Below, one piece after another: positions 25,651 to 37,437 of a stretch of 64,000 nucleotides of DNA (its first letter is position 1; every line of letters starts with the position of its first letter). The position numbers and the translations under genes were made by a program. Source of the stretch: Sialis fuliginosa (Eukaryota > Arthropoda > Insecta > Megaloptera > Sialidae); contig OY540820.1 in NCBI GenBank assembly GCA_961205875.1, forward strand, positions 3,162,001-3,226,000. The letters are read 5' to 3'. The notes under the pieces were generated by a model. It was given only the letters and a program-made list of their open reading frames with translations, had not been told where the DNA came from and made no database searches.

Positions 25651-27025
25651 TTATGTAATGAATATTAAATTTTAGTCATAATTTAATTGTATGTTTTATT
25701 GAATATGTTTATTATTATGTATTAATAAAAAGTTTTGTATCTATTACTGCAATTTTATTAAATCTATCTTCAACTAAAAGAATTGTTTTTAAAATCATGT
25801 TAACCTAAAATTGTTTAAAATATTCAGCAATAAATGTTTGTGAATTTAAAAATTCTGAGTTGAATTTTTGTATACACATTTTATTTTGTACGCATAATTT
25901 TTTATAACCTGTAAAAGGTGCAACAATTAGTTTTAAGTAAATATCTTCATATCGATTGATTCTATTACTAAGGTGCCCTGAACACCTACAATATAATTGT
26001 ACAATATTTTTATTGAAATATACCTTGTTCAATTATATTGAGTTTCAAACTATTCGCGTCAATATTTCCGTGAGAGTAACATGTGATGATCAAAATTTGG
26101 CTGCAGCAGTGTTGTTGATTTTGGTCGTAAAATGAAGAAAAAAAACGAAAATTGGTTAAAGAATGATTGAAAAAGGCCTTTGTATACTTACGATTATCTT
26201 TTAAAGGACCTAACTACGTTAGTTTGCGAGTGTACGAGGCCGCTCCGAACACTAGATTAAAAAATATTGCGCAATAAGCCTTACAAACGACACAATGAAA
26301 AAATATGACGCAATAAAATTTAAGCTTGCTCAAACTTTTCTAAAATCATTGTGCAATCTTCAATATGATCCCTAAACGGTCAATCCGTAATATTGCACAA
26401 TATTATTGATAGTGTATGGGGCACCTAACATAGTTACTAGAAAATTACCTGATGCCTACAACAAAGATATATTTTTTTGTACAAGTAATTGTTTTCATGT
26501 ATTGAAGCTTATAAATTTAAATCTATATACAGTGCGTTCACGATGAAAGGAACAAATTCGTTTAAAATTCAGGTAATTATTTTGTGCAAAAACGCTCGGA
26601 TCCGTCGATTAGCATTTTTAGTTGCGGATTTTTTGACGTAAGAAAATTGTATACAGGGTGTCTCAGGAAAAACATATGCAGTCATCATTTATTTTTTAAA
26701 TGGAACACCCTATATATTATACCATTTTTGAATTGTGCGATAAATTCTGAACACTTTTTGTACAGTATATCATATCTCTAAAATCAGTGGTTTTTGGAAT
26801 AATGACGTTTGAAAATTGACATTTTGAAATACACACAAGTCAAATAAAATGTCTAAATTGAAAAAATAAACTTTGAACATTTTTTTAAAAGCCAACAAAA
26901 ACATCCTGGTATTGCAAAAAAAAGAAAACACATTGAACTTTTTTTTTTTCTTTAATATTGATTATGAATATTTTAATTGTATATTTATTTGTCAAGATTA
27001 TTTTCTTTATTATTACACTAATCAG

Positions 27026-27133
27026 ATCATCTACAAAAAATATTTTTGTTCTTGTTGCGGAAAATTTCCTTGTACAGCTAAAACATGCTCTTATTTGGCT
27101 TTAGATTTAAAGTGTTGTTCAGTGTGTAGATGA
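27026..27133 (+). other. Possible cysteine-rich terminal exon (speculative)
   Basis: Following a reasonable acceptor (ctaatcag at 27018-27025), a 35-codon frame ends in a stop at 27133. Its last 30 residues contain eight cysteines, including CSCC and CC pairs (YFCSCCGKFPC, then KTCSY, KCCSVCR). AATAAA motifs follow at about 27147 and 27178. No upstream exon is identified and no family is recognised. It could easily be chance in AT-rich sequence. Confidence 0.15.
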
Positions 27134-28962
27134 TAAGTATATATAATAAAGAAAATAATTGTGACAGATAAATGTGCAATAAAAATATTCTAAATTTGTA
27201 TTTTTATTGAACCTTTAATCCCAGTATTTAAATATTTCAATTATTAAATGAATGTTGTAGCCAGCCATGATATCAATTTACGGCGCAAAGAGTGAGTTCG
27301 GCTATAATGAAGATTTTACATTTAATTACAGTAATAATCAAAATAAAAAAAAATGTAGTTATAGTTTAAAGTTGGCTGATTCTTTTTGTTTTTGATTTAT
27401 TCTGATTGAACAATTAGTTTCCGAGAAAAAAAAATTACAAATATACGAATTTTTCGCTATTTTTTTGTCTTCCAAACTATTGATTTTAAAAAAAAGTTTG
27501 AGACAAAAAATGTTGACTTTAATCCAATGAAGTTTACATAATTTTTTCAGATTTTTTAATGCAGATTTAGATTTATTAAACATAAAAATGTGTGTACCTA
27601 TTGAAGAACCGCATAAAAATATATCATGTGTTTTTTTCTCAGAAAAATATAAAGAATTTAATAAAATCATTTTTAGCCACTAGAACGTCAATTGGTCGGT
27701 TAGTGTACTCGAAATAGCTGTAATCCGCTCGCCTATAATTTAAAATAATAAATAATAAAAAAAGCATGTACATATTGTTTTAATTATTATTAAAATAGAA
27801 TTTTTTGAGAAAAATTCCGGTTCCGGTCAGATTTTTTTTTATGAATTCTGACAATTCAGTCCGGAATTTAAAATTTCAGTTCTGATAGACTCCTAGTTTT
27901 ATTGCATATTTTGTTCACTATAGTTATAAACTTTTATAACAATACTTTGGGCTTTGATGAGTTTTTTTCAGGCCTACAACTAATTGTTAGCACTTTTAAC
28001 CCATTAATCCCAAACATTTAAAAACAATTGTTTTTTTTAAATATGTCATTGAATGCAATGTATGCCAAGTATCAAGAGCATCTACACACAAACTGTTGAA
28101 CTATTACACACTAAGTAATAAGTTCTGTTTTTCCAACGTTGCGTAAACGCAACATTTTGTTATAAAAAAAATAAAAACATGTAATTTTTTTTAACTTCAT
28201 AAACAGTTATTTGAGTATATGTTTAGTAATGCAATAAAAACATCGAATTAATTTTATTTTCTAGCTTTGGGAACTAATGGGTTAATGGGCTGTAAAAAAT
28301 TACACTTCAAAGTGTTCCTAGATTTTAAATGAACTAGTAGACTATTTGGGTAAAAAATAAAATGCTTAAATATACAAAAATTAATTTATTGTAAGATTAT
28401 TAAAAAATATAAACTAACAAGTTATTGTCTTTGATATGGCACAAATACTGTTAATAAAAAATATCCATTTCATATATTGATATAATAAAACATAAATAAA
28501 TGTTAACAGCACCATCACATTATAAAATAGTTAAAAGTAAAATTAAAACTTGTTTTGTCTAATAATACTCTAATATAATCATAATTTTTTTTAAATTAGA
28601 AGACTAATTAAATAAAAAAATTTCATCATAAAAAGGCACGTATAAATAAATATATATATAAGCTCTGGGACACTAGCATAGAATTTATTTATATTTAAAG
28701 TATTCATACAGCCAATGCACACAAAATTTTATGTTAGGTCTCAAAGCTAAGACACTAAAGTTATTTTAACTAATTGAGGAAAATAACAGAGCGTTTCTTC
28801 TGAAAATATAGCATACCTAAGAATTTCTATTATAAACATTTAGATTTCCAACAAAACTATCAACCTTTTCAGTGATAAACCAGTCTAGATTTATGACAGA
28901 GGCAAATTTGGATTTAAAGTATCAGTGTATATTTAATGCTGCTGCTAGATGATACTTGTCTT

Positions 28963-29444
28963 ACAAGGGGAACCCTTGAACCCGTTCTTTCCGATTTTCT
29001 TCATATTGATAACACCTATACCCAGTTTTGGGCATAGACAGGTAATAGTTTAGAAGATATGATCCAAAATATTTTTTAATACTGCATATGTACTATGCTT
29101 ATGTCTACAGTTTGAACAAACATTGAAAATAAATTCATAAGATATTTTACAGAAGAACTATATATTTAAATAATGTCAGTGTAGTTAAAAATAAAAATTT
29201 GAGAGCACACGCTGGGAATCGAAAGCGCAGGTCTATGATCATTACCACTTTGCCAACAGATGCTATGTCTACAGTTTTAACAAATAGGTATATATGCAGC
29301 ATTAAAAATATTTTGGATCGTATATTCTAAACTATTACCCGTCTACGACCAAAACAGGGTAACAGTGTTATCAGGGAATCCCCGTCTACAACATATTTCA
29401 ATATGAAGAAAATCAGAAAGAACAGGTTCAAGGGTTCCCCTTGT
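28963..29444 (-). mobile_element. Fold-back element with tRNA-like core between SFSWAP and CHK1
   Basis: Inverted arms (about 28963-29117 and 29266-29444) begin acaaggggaacccttgaacc and end with the complement. The loop carries, on the minus strand, a perfect A-box-like tggcaaagtggtaatg (29255-29240) and a degenerate B box gctttcgattccc (29226-29214). The distance is about 12 bases shorter than in a tRNA. Its layout matches the element at 19791-20156, although the arms are unrelated. Confidence 0.65.
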
Positions 29445-29612
29445 TAGTAGTAAATGAGATTATATATATATGTATATTTTATATTTCATAAAAAATCACT
29501 GTATATAAAACTAAGTAACATAACAAATATGATTACAAAATGTATTTTTTATTAAAATTCATTAATTAAGAACTAGTGTTATTTTAATTAAAACTGAAAA
29601 CAATACTTCCAA

Positions 29613-32600
29613 TCATTTATTTTTACTTTGAACTGAGATAGGTGTCCATGCAGGTGTATTTTTATCAATAATTTCACTCAAGCCTTGTTTTAATTTAACA
29701 AAATATCGTTTGAATTCTAACCCGCAACCATTTGACAATCTAAAATCTATAAGAATTTTTCCATCCATTTCGAGCACGTGTGCTTTAAATACAAGCTGCA
29801 TATTTCGTAAATCCATCGTTGTTACAGTCATCTACAAATAAAATAATAAATTAAAAATAAAGAATCAAGTAAGCTGCTTTGCCAAATACTTACCATTCCG
29901 ACTGAATTAATGTTCCACTTGCATCCATGTTTCTCCAATTCTGCACACAAAGTTTTGATCGCATTTTCTCTATCAATTCGAACAAAGAACCTGGTCATTC
30001 TCTTGACTAACTTCTGGAAATCACTCTGATATGCAAGCGATTGTGTGAAATGCAACTGAGTATTGAGTAAAAGATCATCCAAATGAGTTGGTTGCGAGAA
30101 ACAGAACATATCACGTTCCCCTTCTTTCTTAACGGATATCTCAGCTAGTAACGTATCGTCTACTACCACAGGTCGTGCTTCCGGTTGTGATTGACATATT
30201 CGCGTAATTCCATCGATCTCATCGTGATTCTCGGACAGATCTGAACATTTACGTTTTACACTTGCAATGGATTTGTTTTCATTTTTGCCTGTTGAAATAT
30301 AAAGACAATAATAAATTGAAATTATTTTTTAGGGGTGAAAAGGATCGGTAAACCGGTTTTTTTCAATTTTTTTTATCTAATACTACAACTTATAAGAAAT
30401 ATTGTCTGAAAATTTTAAGTCATTTGGAGGAAAACTCTTCGAGTTATAGACGATTGACTCTCTGGACGCTCGACCTCTCTTGACTTCCATTACACTCTAT
30501 TTTATTCATGTATCTAAATTTAAATGCGTTTTTCTCAAAAAACAAATAGACAAATTTTAGGCAAAAATCAGTTTTTTGATTGCACTTTTGCCAAAAATTC
30601 AAAAATGAATATTTTTTTAATTCCTTCGTTCAAAACCAAGATAAACTTATGTACTAAAGAAATCTTTTTGGTTTTTTAATTTCAGATGAAGCAGTCATGA
30701 GTTATCACTTAAGCCAGTGTTAGCAGTGAAAACATTAAGCCATGTTTAATATTTTTCAATGAAAATTTCACAAAATATTCTTACACTGTTTTTTGAAAAT
30801 TCCCTGACCACTAGAGGCTCGGGGGCAAGAAGTGATTGAGGGCCCCCCAGAATATGCAAAAAAATTTGAAGACTTTTTTTGTTCGTCAACTTAAATTTAA
30901 ACACTTTTTTCTTCTTCACTGACTTACCAGAATTCATAAAATTCCCTGACATTCCAAAAATTTTTTTTATAAATTCCCTGACTTTTCAGAATTTTAAAGA
31001 AATTCTCAGACTTTCTTAAAACATTATTCAATAATGTACAAAAGTTGTAAACAAATTAATAAATAAGGTACTTTGAAATAAAAAACCACAAAAATATACT
31101 TTTTTTTGTGCATCTCAGACCCTTTTCCCCCCTTAAACACACAAGGATATTTACAGTTCACTTTATTTTGTTGTATAGTTTTCAAGTTGTTAAAAAACAT
31201 CAGCCATGCTTTGGTAATCTAGCTTTATGAAGTTTCATGTCTATCATACCGCTATAATACCAAAGTAAAGACAATGTCATCTGGAAAATAAACTTGCTTT
31301 CTTACCAACAGTTATTTATTGATGAAACACCAAACACTGTAATAGGTACCAAGCAACCCAGAGTTATTTTAAAAGACACTCAGAGTCACTTAGTACCTGA
31401 GACAGTATGTAGCATACTTGATTTCTAAAAAAAAATTTATTTTGTTTATCGTCGTTGTCATTTTAATATCTCCTATGTGACAATATTATCAAAAATGCGA
31501 TTTTTGAATATTACGGTTGGTCTTTTTATTCTCTACCTGTTCAATAATATCCCATATGTATATCAATCTCTGTTCCTTTTTAATGAGTAAATTTAATTTA
31601 TCCTATGTGATAGGCTCGTATAGCTGATCCATAATTTGTCCTATGTGTCATATGCAGCATATAGAAGAAATTAAAGAAATGCAAACAGGTCTATTTATAC
31701 ACATAGGGGTTTTTGTTTCCTAAATATAAGAATATTAAAACAGTTGAAACTTGTGAATAATTTTTAAATAGTTTTTGATAATTTATTCAAACAATTGAAA
31801 TTTGCACATAGGAGATATTAAAATGACAACGTTATATTGGTAATGTAGTTTTACATTGATATATTTCAAATTATTATGTTGTTAATGTGTTAATAGGTGT
31901 TAATACATGTAGAAGACTGGTATTTCTCAATCTTGTTGAAATTGAAAGAGTACCATTTTGTTTCCTCGCAATATCGAAGATATGAGAAGCTTTGTGATCG
32001 TTTTAGAATGAGACAAAAAAAATGTTCTCCGGTTTCAAAATTTTAAATTGATCTATCCGTTTCACGTCAAGACAAACACTTTTCGCTTCGTGTCTCTCCG
32101 TCCGTATCTGTCTCCTGAATCCTTGTCACACGCATAATTCATGAACCACTGAACCGATATTAATGAAACTTGGTTGGATGGTTGGGTCTGGTTTGAGGAC
32201 GGTCCCATTTCAAAATCATCAAAATCGTGTGTAAGAGGGAATGGGTGACATCCCAAAATATTTATTTTTTCAAGATATCTCAAGAATGATGTTACGTAAA
32301 AATTTTATAGGATCTTTTTTGTAGAGCATTCAATTTCCTATAATATAGGTTTACAATGTTTATTGTAAAATATTCCCTTATGAAGATCTATCTCAATTTG
32401 CTTTTAAAAATCGTGTTATGTTTTTTAAATTGATATATTCAATGCCATTTAGACAATTACATAAATTTAGATTGAAATTGTCAAAAAATTCAAAATATAT
32501 GAAAAAATAATCAGGTGTATCTTAATTAGTTATGAAAAATTTCAAACTAATATTTTTTAGTAAAATTGTATAAAAATTAAATGGTTAACCGATGCTAGGC

Positions 32601-34383
32601 AAATTATCTGAACACTACACATACTAATATCTTCTAATTATTAAATAACTAACAAATGTATTTAAATCTTTGCCTTCTATGTACATATTTAGACACATAT
32701 TACAATTGAAGAAATACGAACAGAAAAGATGAGACAATATTTATCAAGTTGTGTTATTATAAAAGTCAATATATATAATGACATACCAATTTTTCCAAGA
32801 TCAGACTGCATCCAACGATGTTTTGAGATTTTTTCTAATGTTGCCCGAGATTCGAGAGAAGCTTTTAACATTGAATAAATAAGTGAAAGAGCTAAATTAC
32901 TTAATTTGGTCCATGGTGTTATTGTTGGGAACTTTTCTTGACGAAAACGTTTGTATTCTGGACATTCTAAGTTCGGTTTATCCCACGGTAGTTCTATTAA
33001 TAAAAAAAAAAAATTAGAAAATTTTATTAAATAAATTGAATATACAAGTATTCAAAACTGGACTTGTCTTAACTTACAAGAAATACAAAGAATTTACCAT
33101 ATCACCAAAAATATTTTGATAATTATCACAAAAAAAAAAATTATATAATAAACACAAATTCTAATTATTTTCCTTTGAAAATTAGTGGTAATTAAAAAAT
33201 ATCTTTACACAAAAATCTTTTGATAGTAACATTGATTTATGGATTAAATTGAAATTTATATAATTGATGTGAATAAGACCACTTTGTACAATACATAACT
33301 TACCAAATCAAATGTAACATCCCTCGAAGTTAACAGATACCTCCATACCTTTGGTACCGTAGCTTTAGGTGTATCAAAACCAACCAACAGCTAGGATACC
33401 AAAGACATGACCGCATCAATACGCCATCCATTTTACATTTATAAATACCATGCTATAATAGGAAGACTTATTTCTAACCAAAGTACCATAGTTAATAATA
33501 CCAATACAAGTCTTTATCAAAATACATATAATAATGAGAAATATATTAGAAATCACTCAAATCCCATTTTATATATTTAGTAACTAAATTATTATAATAA
33601 AATATTTACATGCAAGAACAATACCTCCAGACAGCATTGCTGTTAAAATAATACCACATGACCAGATATCTGCAGGTTGGGCACGGTACCGCTTCTTGAG
33701 TACTTCCGGAGCAACATAAGGCAATGTTCCGCACCTCGTGTCTAATATTCTTTCTTTACCACGAATCCGAAAAACTGTCGCCATCCCAAAATCAGATATT
33801 TTCAAATTATCGTTAGCATCTAATAACAAATTCTCTGGTTTGAGATCTCTATGGGCAACTCCCCTATCGTGAAGATACCCGACTCCGGCAACGAGTTGTC
33901 GCATGTATCGTTGAGCTTGATTATCTGGCATGCCGATGTCAGGTTCTGTTTAAAATCACGGCGGTTTATGGTCTGTGATAAAATACAAAATAAGAAAATG
34001 GACTTAATTATAATCAATATATTCATACCTATTCTATCAAATAGCTCTCCACCAGCTGCATACTCTAGGAAAATGTATTCTCTGGTTAATTCTTTTCTTT
34101 GTCCAAAAAACCTAATTATGTTATCGTTACTTAACATCCTATGGATGCAAATTTCTTTGTTAACATTATCTGCAGCGTCTGGATGTTTTTCAAGATCTAT
34201 TATTTTCACTGCTACCTCATCACCACTGGTTTTATTTACTAATAATTTTACCCTGTAGGAATTTTGAAATTTAATTGAGTTCTATTTTACTTATTCATTA
34301 TTGCCTTTTGTTACTTACTCTCCAAATGCACCTTCCCCTAATGTGTTAACAATTGTCCAATCTTCAACAAATTCTGTTCCCAT
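29613..34383 (-). CDS. grp: Checkpoint kinase 1 (CHK1 / grapes)
   Basis: Six coding exons (34383-34319, 34252-34029, 33945-33625, 32993-32787, 30288-29894, 29831-29613) join to 476 aa, the same length as human CHK1. This Ser/Thr kinase is activated by ATR after replication stress or DNA damage and blocks Cdc25. Visible features: [15 protein letters not shown] (glycine loop, 16-22), VAVKIID with K38, [20 protein letters not shown] with D130, SDFGMA with D148, [10 protein letters not shown] and LSGELPWD. These residue numbers equal the human ones. The regulatory tail keeps two SQ sites, QSQPEAR (S306) and FSQPTHLDD (S337), which by flanking sequence match human S317 and S345, the ATR targets. 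The C-terminal KA1 domain follows ([14 protein letters not shown] ... [13 protein letters not shown] ... GLEFKRYF). The 2.5-kb fourth intron carries repeats. The start ATG is the vertebrate-like MGTEFVEDW. Confidence 0.97.
31454..31831. mobile_element. MITE in CHK1 intron 4
   Basis: The terminal inverted repeat is about 27 bp, starting cgttgtcattttaatatctc on both ends. The interior is about 320 bp, non-coding and AT-rich. No clear target duplication is seen. Confidence 0.7.
31947..32625 (-). repeat. Dispersed repeat R1, copy c (inverted, truncated)
   Basis: It runs from ttgtttcctcgcaatatcga through the gacagac-type segment to gttaaccgatgctaggcaaa, in the opposite orientation to copy a, and lacks the outermost part. 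It lies in CHK1 intron 4 close to the exon at 32787-32993. Confidence 0.7.
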
Positions 34384-34405
34384 TGTGATCAATATTAATT
34401 CAATA

Positions 34406-34900
34406 CCTGCACGAGAAAAACAAAAAGGTAATCCTAATTTCGAAGACTCATTCAGAATCCATTATACAAATAAATTAAATAATGTAAAACATTCTCTTTG
34501 TGTGACTACGTTTTTACATATTTTTTAACATACGGAAAATTTTATAAAGGTAATATTAACTTTAATGCTTACCTTTATTGTAAAAGCAGGATTTTTCATA
34601 GTAAAATGTAAGCTAAAAGGCGAATTTCTTGACATATCAAACACGTGGTTGGATGCCGGATACAATAAGGGAACAATAGAAGATCGGGGATGATGGCCGC
34701 TCACAGGTAACGGCCTATCGAGATTTAATGCCTGAGGCAAAGCATCCAAAAATATTAAAAATATTAATCTGGCCACTTCATAATTACCAAACTGACCCTC
34801 GATGACCGGACTAGTTCAACCGAATTGGATTAAAATGATTAAGACATTGTTCTCGTAGTAATCGATTTACAATACAGAATTGATTTTGCCGAAACAAGAT
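34406..34900 (-). promoter_or_regulatory. CHK1 5' leader: probable untranslated exon, intron and promoter
   Basis: An acceptor (CGTGCAG|GTATTG, exon from 34406) lies just 5' of the CHK1 start codon. A consensus donor (AAG|GTAAGC) ends an upstream exon at 34573, giving a 166-bp leader intron. The upstream exon is open for about 75 codons without a start in its first part, and contains short upstream reading frames (MKWPD at about 34782, and a roughly 24-codon frame starting MSRNSPFSL). A G/C-richer patch near 34900-34970 probably marks the transcription start. All of this is inferred from splice signals. Confidence 0.4.
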
Positions 34901-36452
34901 TGACGAACCGCACGCGTCTGGTGTTGGCACCGCCAGCGAGATTGCGCGAAAATGAACGTGCGAAGAGAGGTGATCAAAACTAGTAATTAAATTATACCAA
35001 CTTAAATAATAATTCCAGGAAATTAATTTTTATTTACCTTTAAAAATTATTTTTATATCATAAAATATAAGTAATACGATAATTAGTTCATTTATAAATT
35101 AATATTAATGTAAATTATTATAAATCAAGATGATTTAGAAAATAAAAAAAATATTACGTTGGTGGCAGTATTGCATTTTAATTAAGCGGTAAAATTGATT
35201 AAATATGAATTGCATTGCATTGCTGCTAGCTTTGCATGTCTATAAAATTTATTTATGTGTTTTATTGGTAATATTATACATCTTACTGGCTTTATTGAAA
35301 AACAATGTCAATAAATAATATAAGTTAATAATATTTAAATTAAAAAATATTGTAATTTTACCGACAGCTGATAATGATTAAAAAAAAACAAACTTTATTT
35401 CTGCCTAAATTATCGAAGATGGAAGGGCAAAAAAAGCACTTTATTTAAATAAATTAAAATTGCATGAAATATGTATAGGTACCTACCTTCTTTTTCAATA
35501 TCTAAAATTCGTATATTTTATATAAATAATAAATACTATTAATATAATAGTGATATTTAGTAAAAATTCAAATAATATAAGTTATTTTACTAATATAAAA
35601 AATGTATGTATACAAAATTAATATTTGGAAAAAAAATCTATATTAAATAAAGAAATATTTGTACTATGAATCAATACATACTGTATATATTATAATAATG
35701 CTAACAGTAAGACAAAAATAATATGTAAATTCAGAAATCAATGACGTCATCTAGCGTAGACGTTTCATCGATATGAGAAAAATTTATAAATCAAAAAACT
35801 TACTACTTTAAAAGTGTAAGTTAACATAAATATAAATAAACATCTCGACAGAAAATTCCATAATTTTAAACAAACCAATTTTGTTATAAAGGAATTTATA
35901 TTTATTAAAATAAATAATACTATTTATTTTACTTTACCCATAGAAAAAATATATAATTAAAATTAGAGGTGTATCGGAATTCACATCTATTATATTTTAA
36001 ATATAAATACGTAGATTATTATCTTAAATTAATATATGTAATTTTTACAGCTTCGTAAAACTATTTGTATAATAATAATATAATATAAAAATAGAAATAT
36101 ATTAGTAGCGACGTTAAAATATTCACTTTAAACCTACATCGTGAGTTCCGGTACATATCTAATTAATATTAAAACCAAAAATTAATATAATTTGGCAAGA
36201 GGAGAATTTAATTTCACCAGGACAGTCTACTTCTGCATTTCACCTGGATTCAAAACTAACAATAGTTATAAAAACATTCAATAAATCTTTTAAAATAAAT
36301 CTTGCAAATAAACCCATACTGAGAGGACATGCACTTTTAAGCTATTTATACAGTTGCAATATATTAATCATTTAATTAAAATTATACATTTTTTGAACTA
36401 CATTATATTTATTTTTCTTAAGGAAAAGATAGGAGCTCTTTTTCAAGTTATA
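34901..36452. other. Intergenic region between CHK1 and NTHL1
   Basis: Very AT-rich. It holds a short MITE at 35966-36168 and nothing else recognisable. Promoter elements for CHK1 may lie in the first hundred bases. Confidence 0.4.
35966..36168. mobile_element. Short relative of the MITE at 2195-2545
   Basis: It begins agaggtgtatcggaattcac and ends gagttccggtacatatct, which match the right and left ends of the 2195-2545 element in inverted orientation. It is about 150 bp shorter. Confidence 0.55.
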
Positions 36453-37308
36453 TTAGGTCGTTGCAAAAATAATGTACGTTTTTCCTATGCCTAGATTTAG
36501 ATACTATTTTCTCTTAAAGTTGTCGCCCAAAGTTCTAAGTGTTATATATCATTTTAAAGATTTGTTTACTGATTTCCTTCATTTCTTTGAACATTTTTCA
36601 TAAAATTTAATTTTCATCTATTTTAAGGTGATTAAAAAAAGATGTTGAAAAAGGATTTTAGAAAATTTTATTTTTCAGTTCAAACTCGGCCGCAGTGCAG
36701 CACAAACGTGTTGAATACACGGTGCGGCGTTGGTTTCAAAAATTTCGTGCAGGTGAAGTAAATTTGGAAGACCAAGAGGGTAGTGGACGTCCTTCTGTTG
36801 TTGATGACGACATGTTGAAAGCTATAGTGGAAGCTAACCCACATACAACTGTTTAAGAACTTGCAGAAGAACTACAAGTAGACTCAGGTACCATTTCACG
36901 GCATTTAACTACGATTGGAAAAACAAAAAAGCTTGATAAATGGGTCATTACGAAATTTATTCTATGCTTCTTGTACGCAACAAAAACGATCAATTTTTGG
37001 AACGTATTATAACGTGCGATGAAAAATTGGTTTTATATAACAATAGGAGACGTTCAGGGCAGTAGTTAAATAAAGCTGAAGCTCCTAAACACTTTCCAAA
37101 GCCAAGTTTGCATCCAAAGAAGACAACCGTTTGGTGGTCTGTACAGGGATTAATCCGCTATAACTTCTTAAATCCTGATGAAACAATTACAGCAGTACAA
37201 ATTGATGAAATGCATAAAAAAATTCAGTTAAGTAGCTTAATTATATTTTGAAATATATAAGTTTAAAGTTCATATTAAAAAACGTGCATTATTTTTGCAA
37301 CAACCTAA
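36453..37308 (+). mobile_element. Mariner element remnant (Tc1/mariner superfamily)
   Basis: The element is 856 bp, bounded by TIRs beginning ttaggtcgttgcaaaaataa and (complement of the right end) ttaggttgttgcaaaaataa, with TA on both sides (36451-36452, 37309-37310). Full mariners are near 1.3 kb, so about a third is missing. It lies about 130 bp downstream of the NTHL1 stop. Confidence 0.92.
36691..37250 (+). pseudogene. Broken mariner transposase (SETMAR/Hsmar1-like subgroup)
   Basis: Readable pieces include RRWFQKFRAGEVNLEDQEGS, GRPSVVDDDMLKAIVEANPH, ELAEELQVDSGTISRHL, KTKKLDKWV, then NRRRSGQ, EAPKHFPKPSLHPKKTTVWW and GLIRYNFLNPDETIT. These match the helix-turn-helix, linker and first catalytic part of mariner transposases. 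In-frame stops (after PHTTV, for instance), frame changes, a deletion around the first catalytic Asp region and loss of the C-terminal third with the later catalytic Asp residues make it non-functional. Confidence 0.9.
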
Positions 37309-37437
37309 TATATACCACTGTTAGAGAGAGAAGATACCAAAATACTCATTAATTAGTAGCGTTTTTCTTAGAAAATAATATATAAAAAAATAATATAAAC
37401 ATTATAGTGTTATGTGCACAAACTTATAAATAAATTA

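Larger units (their letters stand above)
25651..29547. other. Convergent intergenic region between SFSWAP and CHK1
   Basis: It contains the SFSWAP 3' end (AATAAA at 25724), short pieces of a repeat with acagggtgtctcaggaaaaa near 26655, and the tRNA-cored fold-back at 28963-29444. A cysteine-rich short frame near 27026-27133 is noted separately. Otherwise nothing recognisable is seen. A minus-strand AATAAA for CHK1 lies at 29553-29548. Confidence 0.45.

Noticed and set aside
34525-34776. Separate small secreted protein gene 5' of CHK1
   Set aside because: The frame begins with GTG, not ATG, has no upstream start in frame, and is better explained as the CHK1 leader exon.
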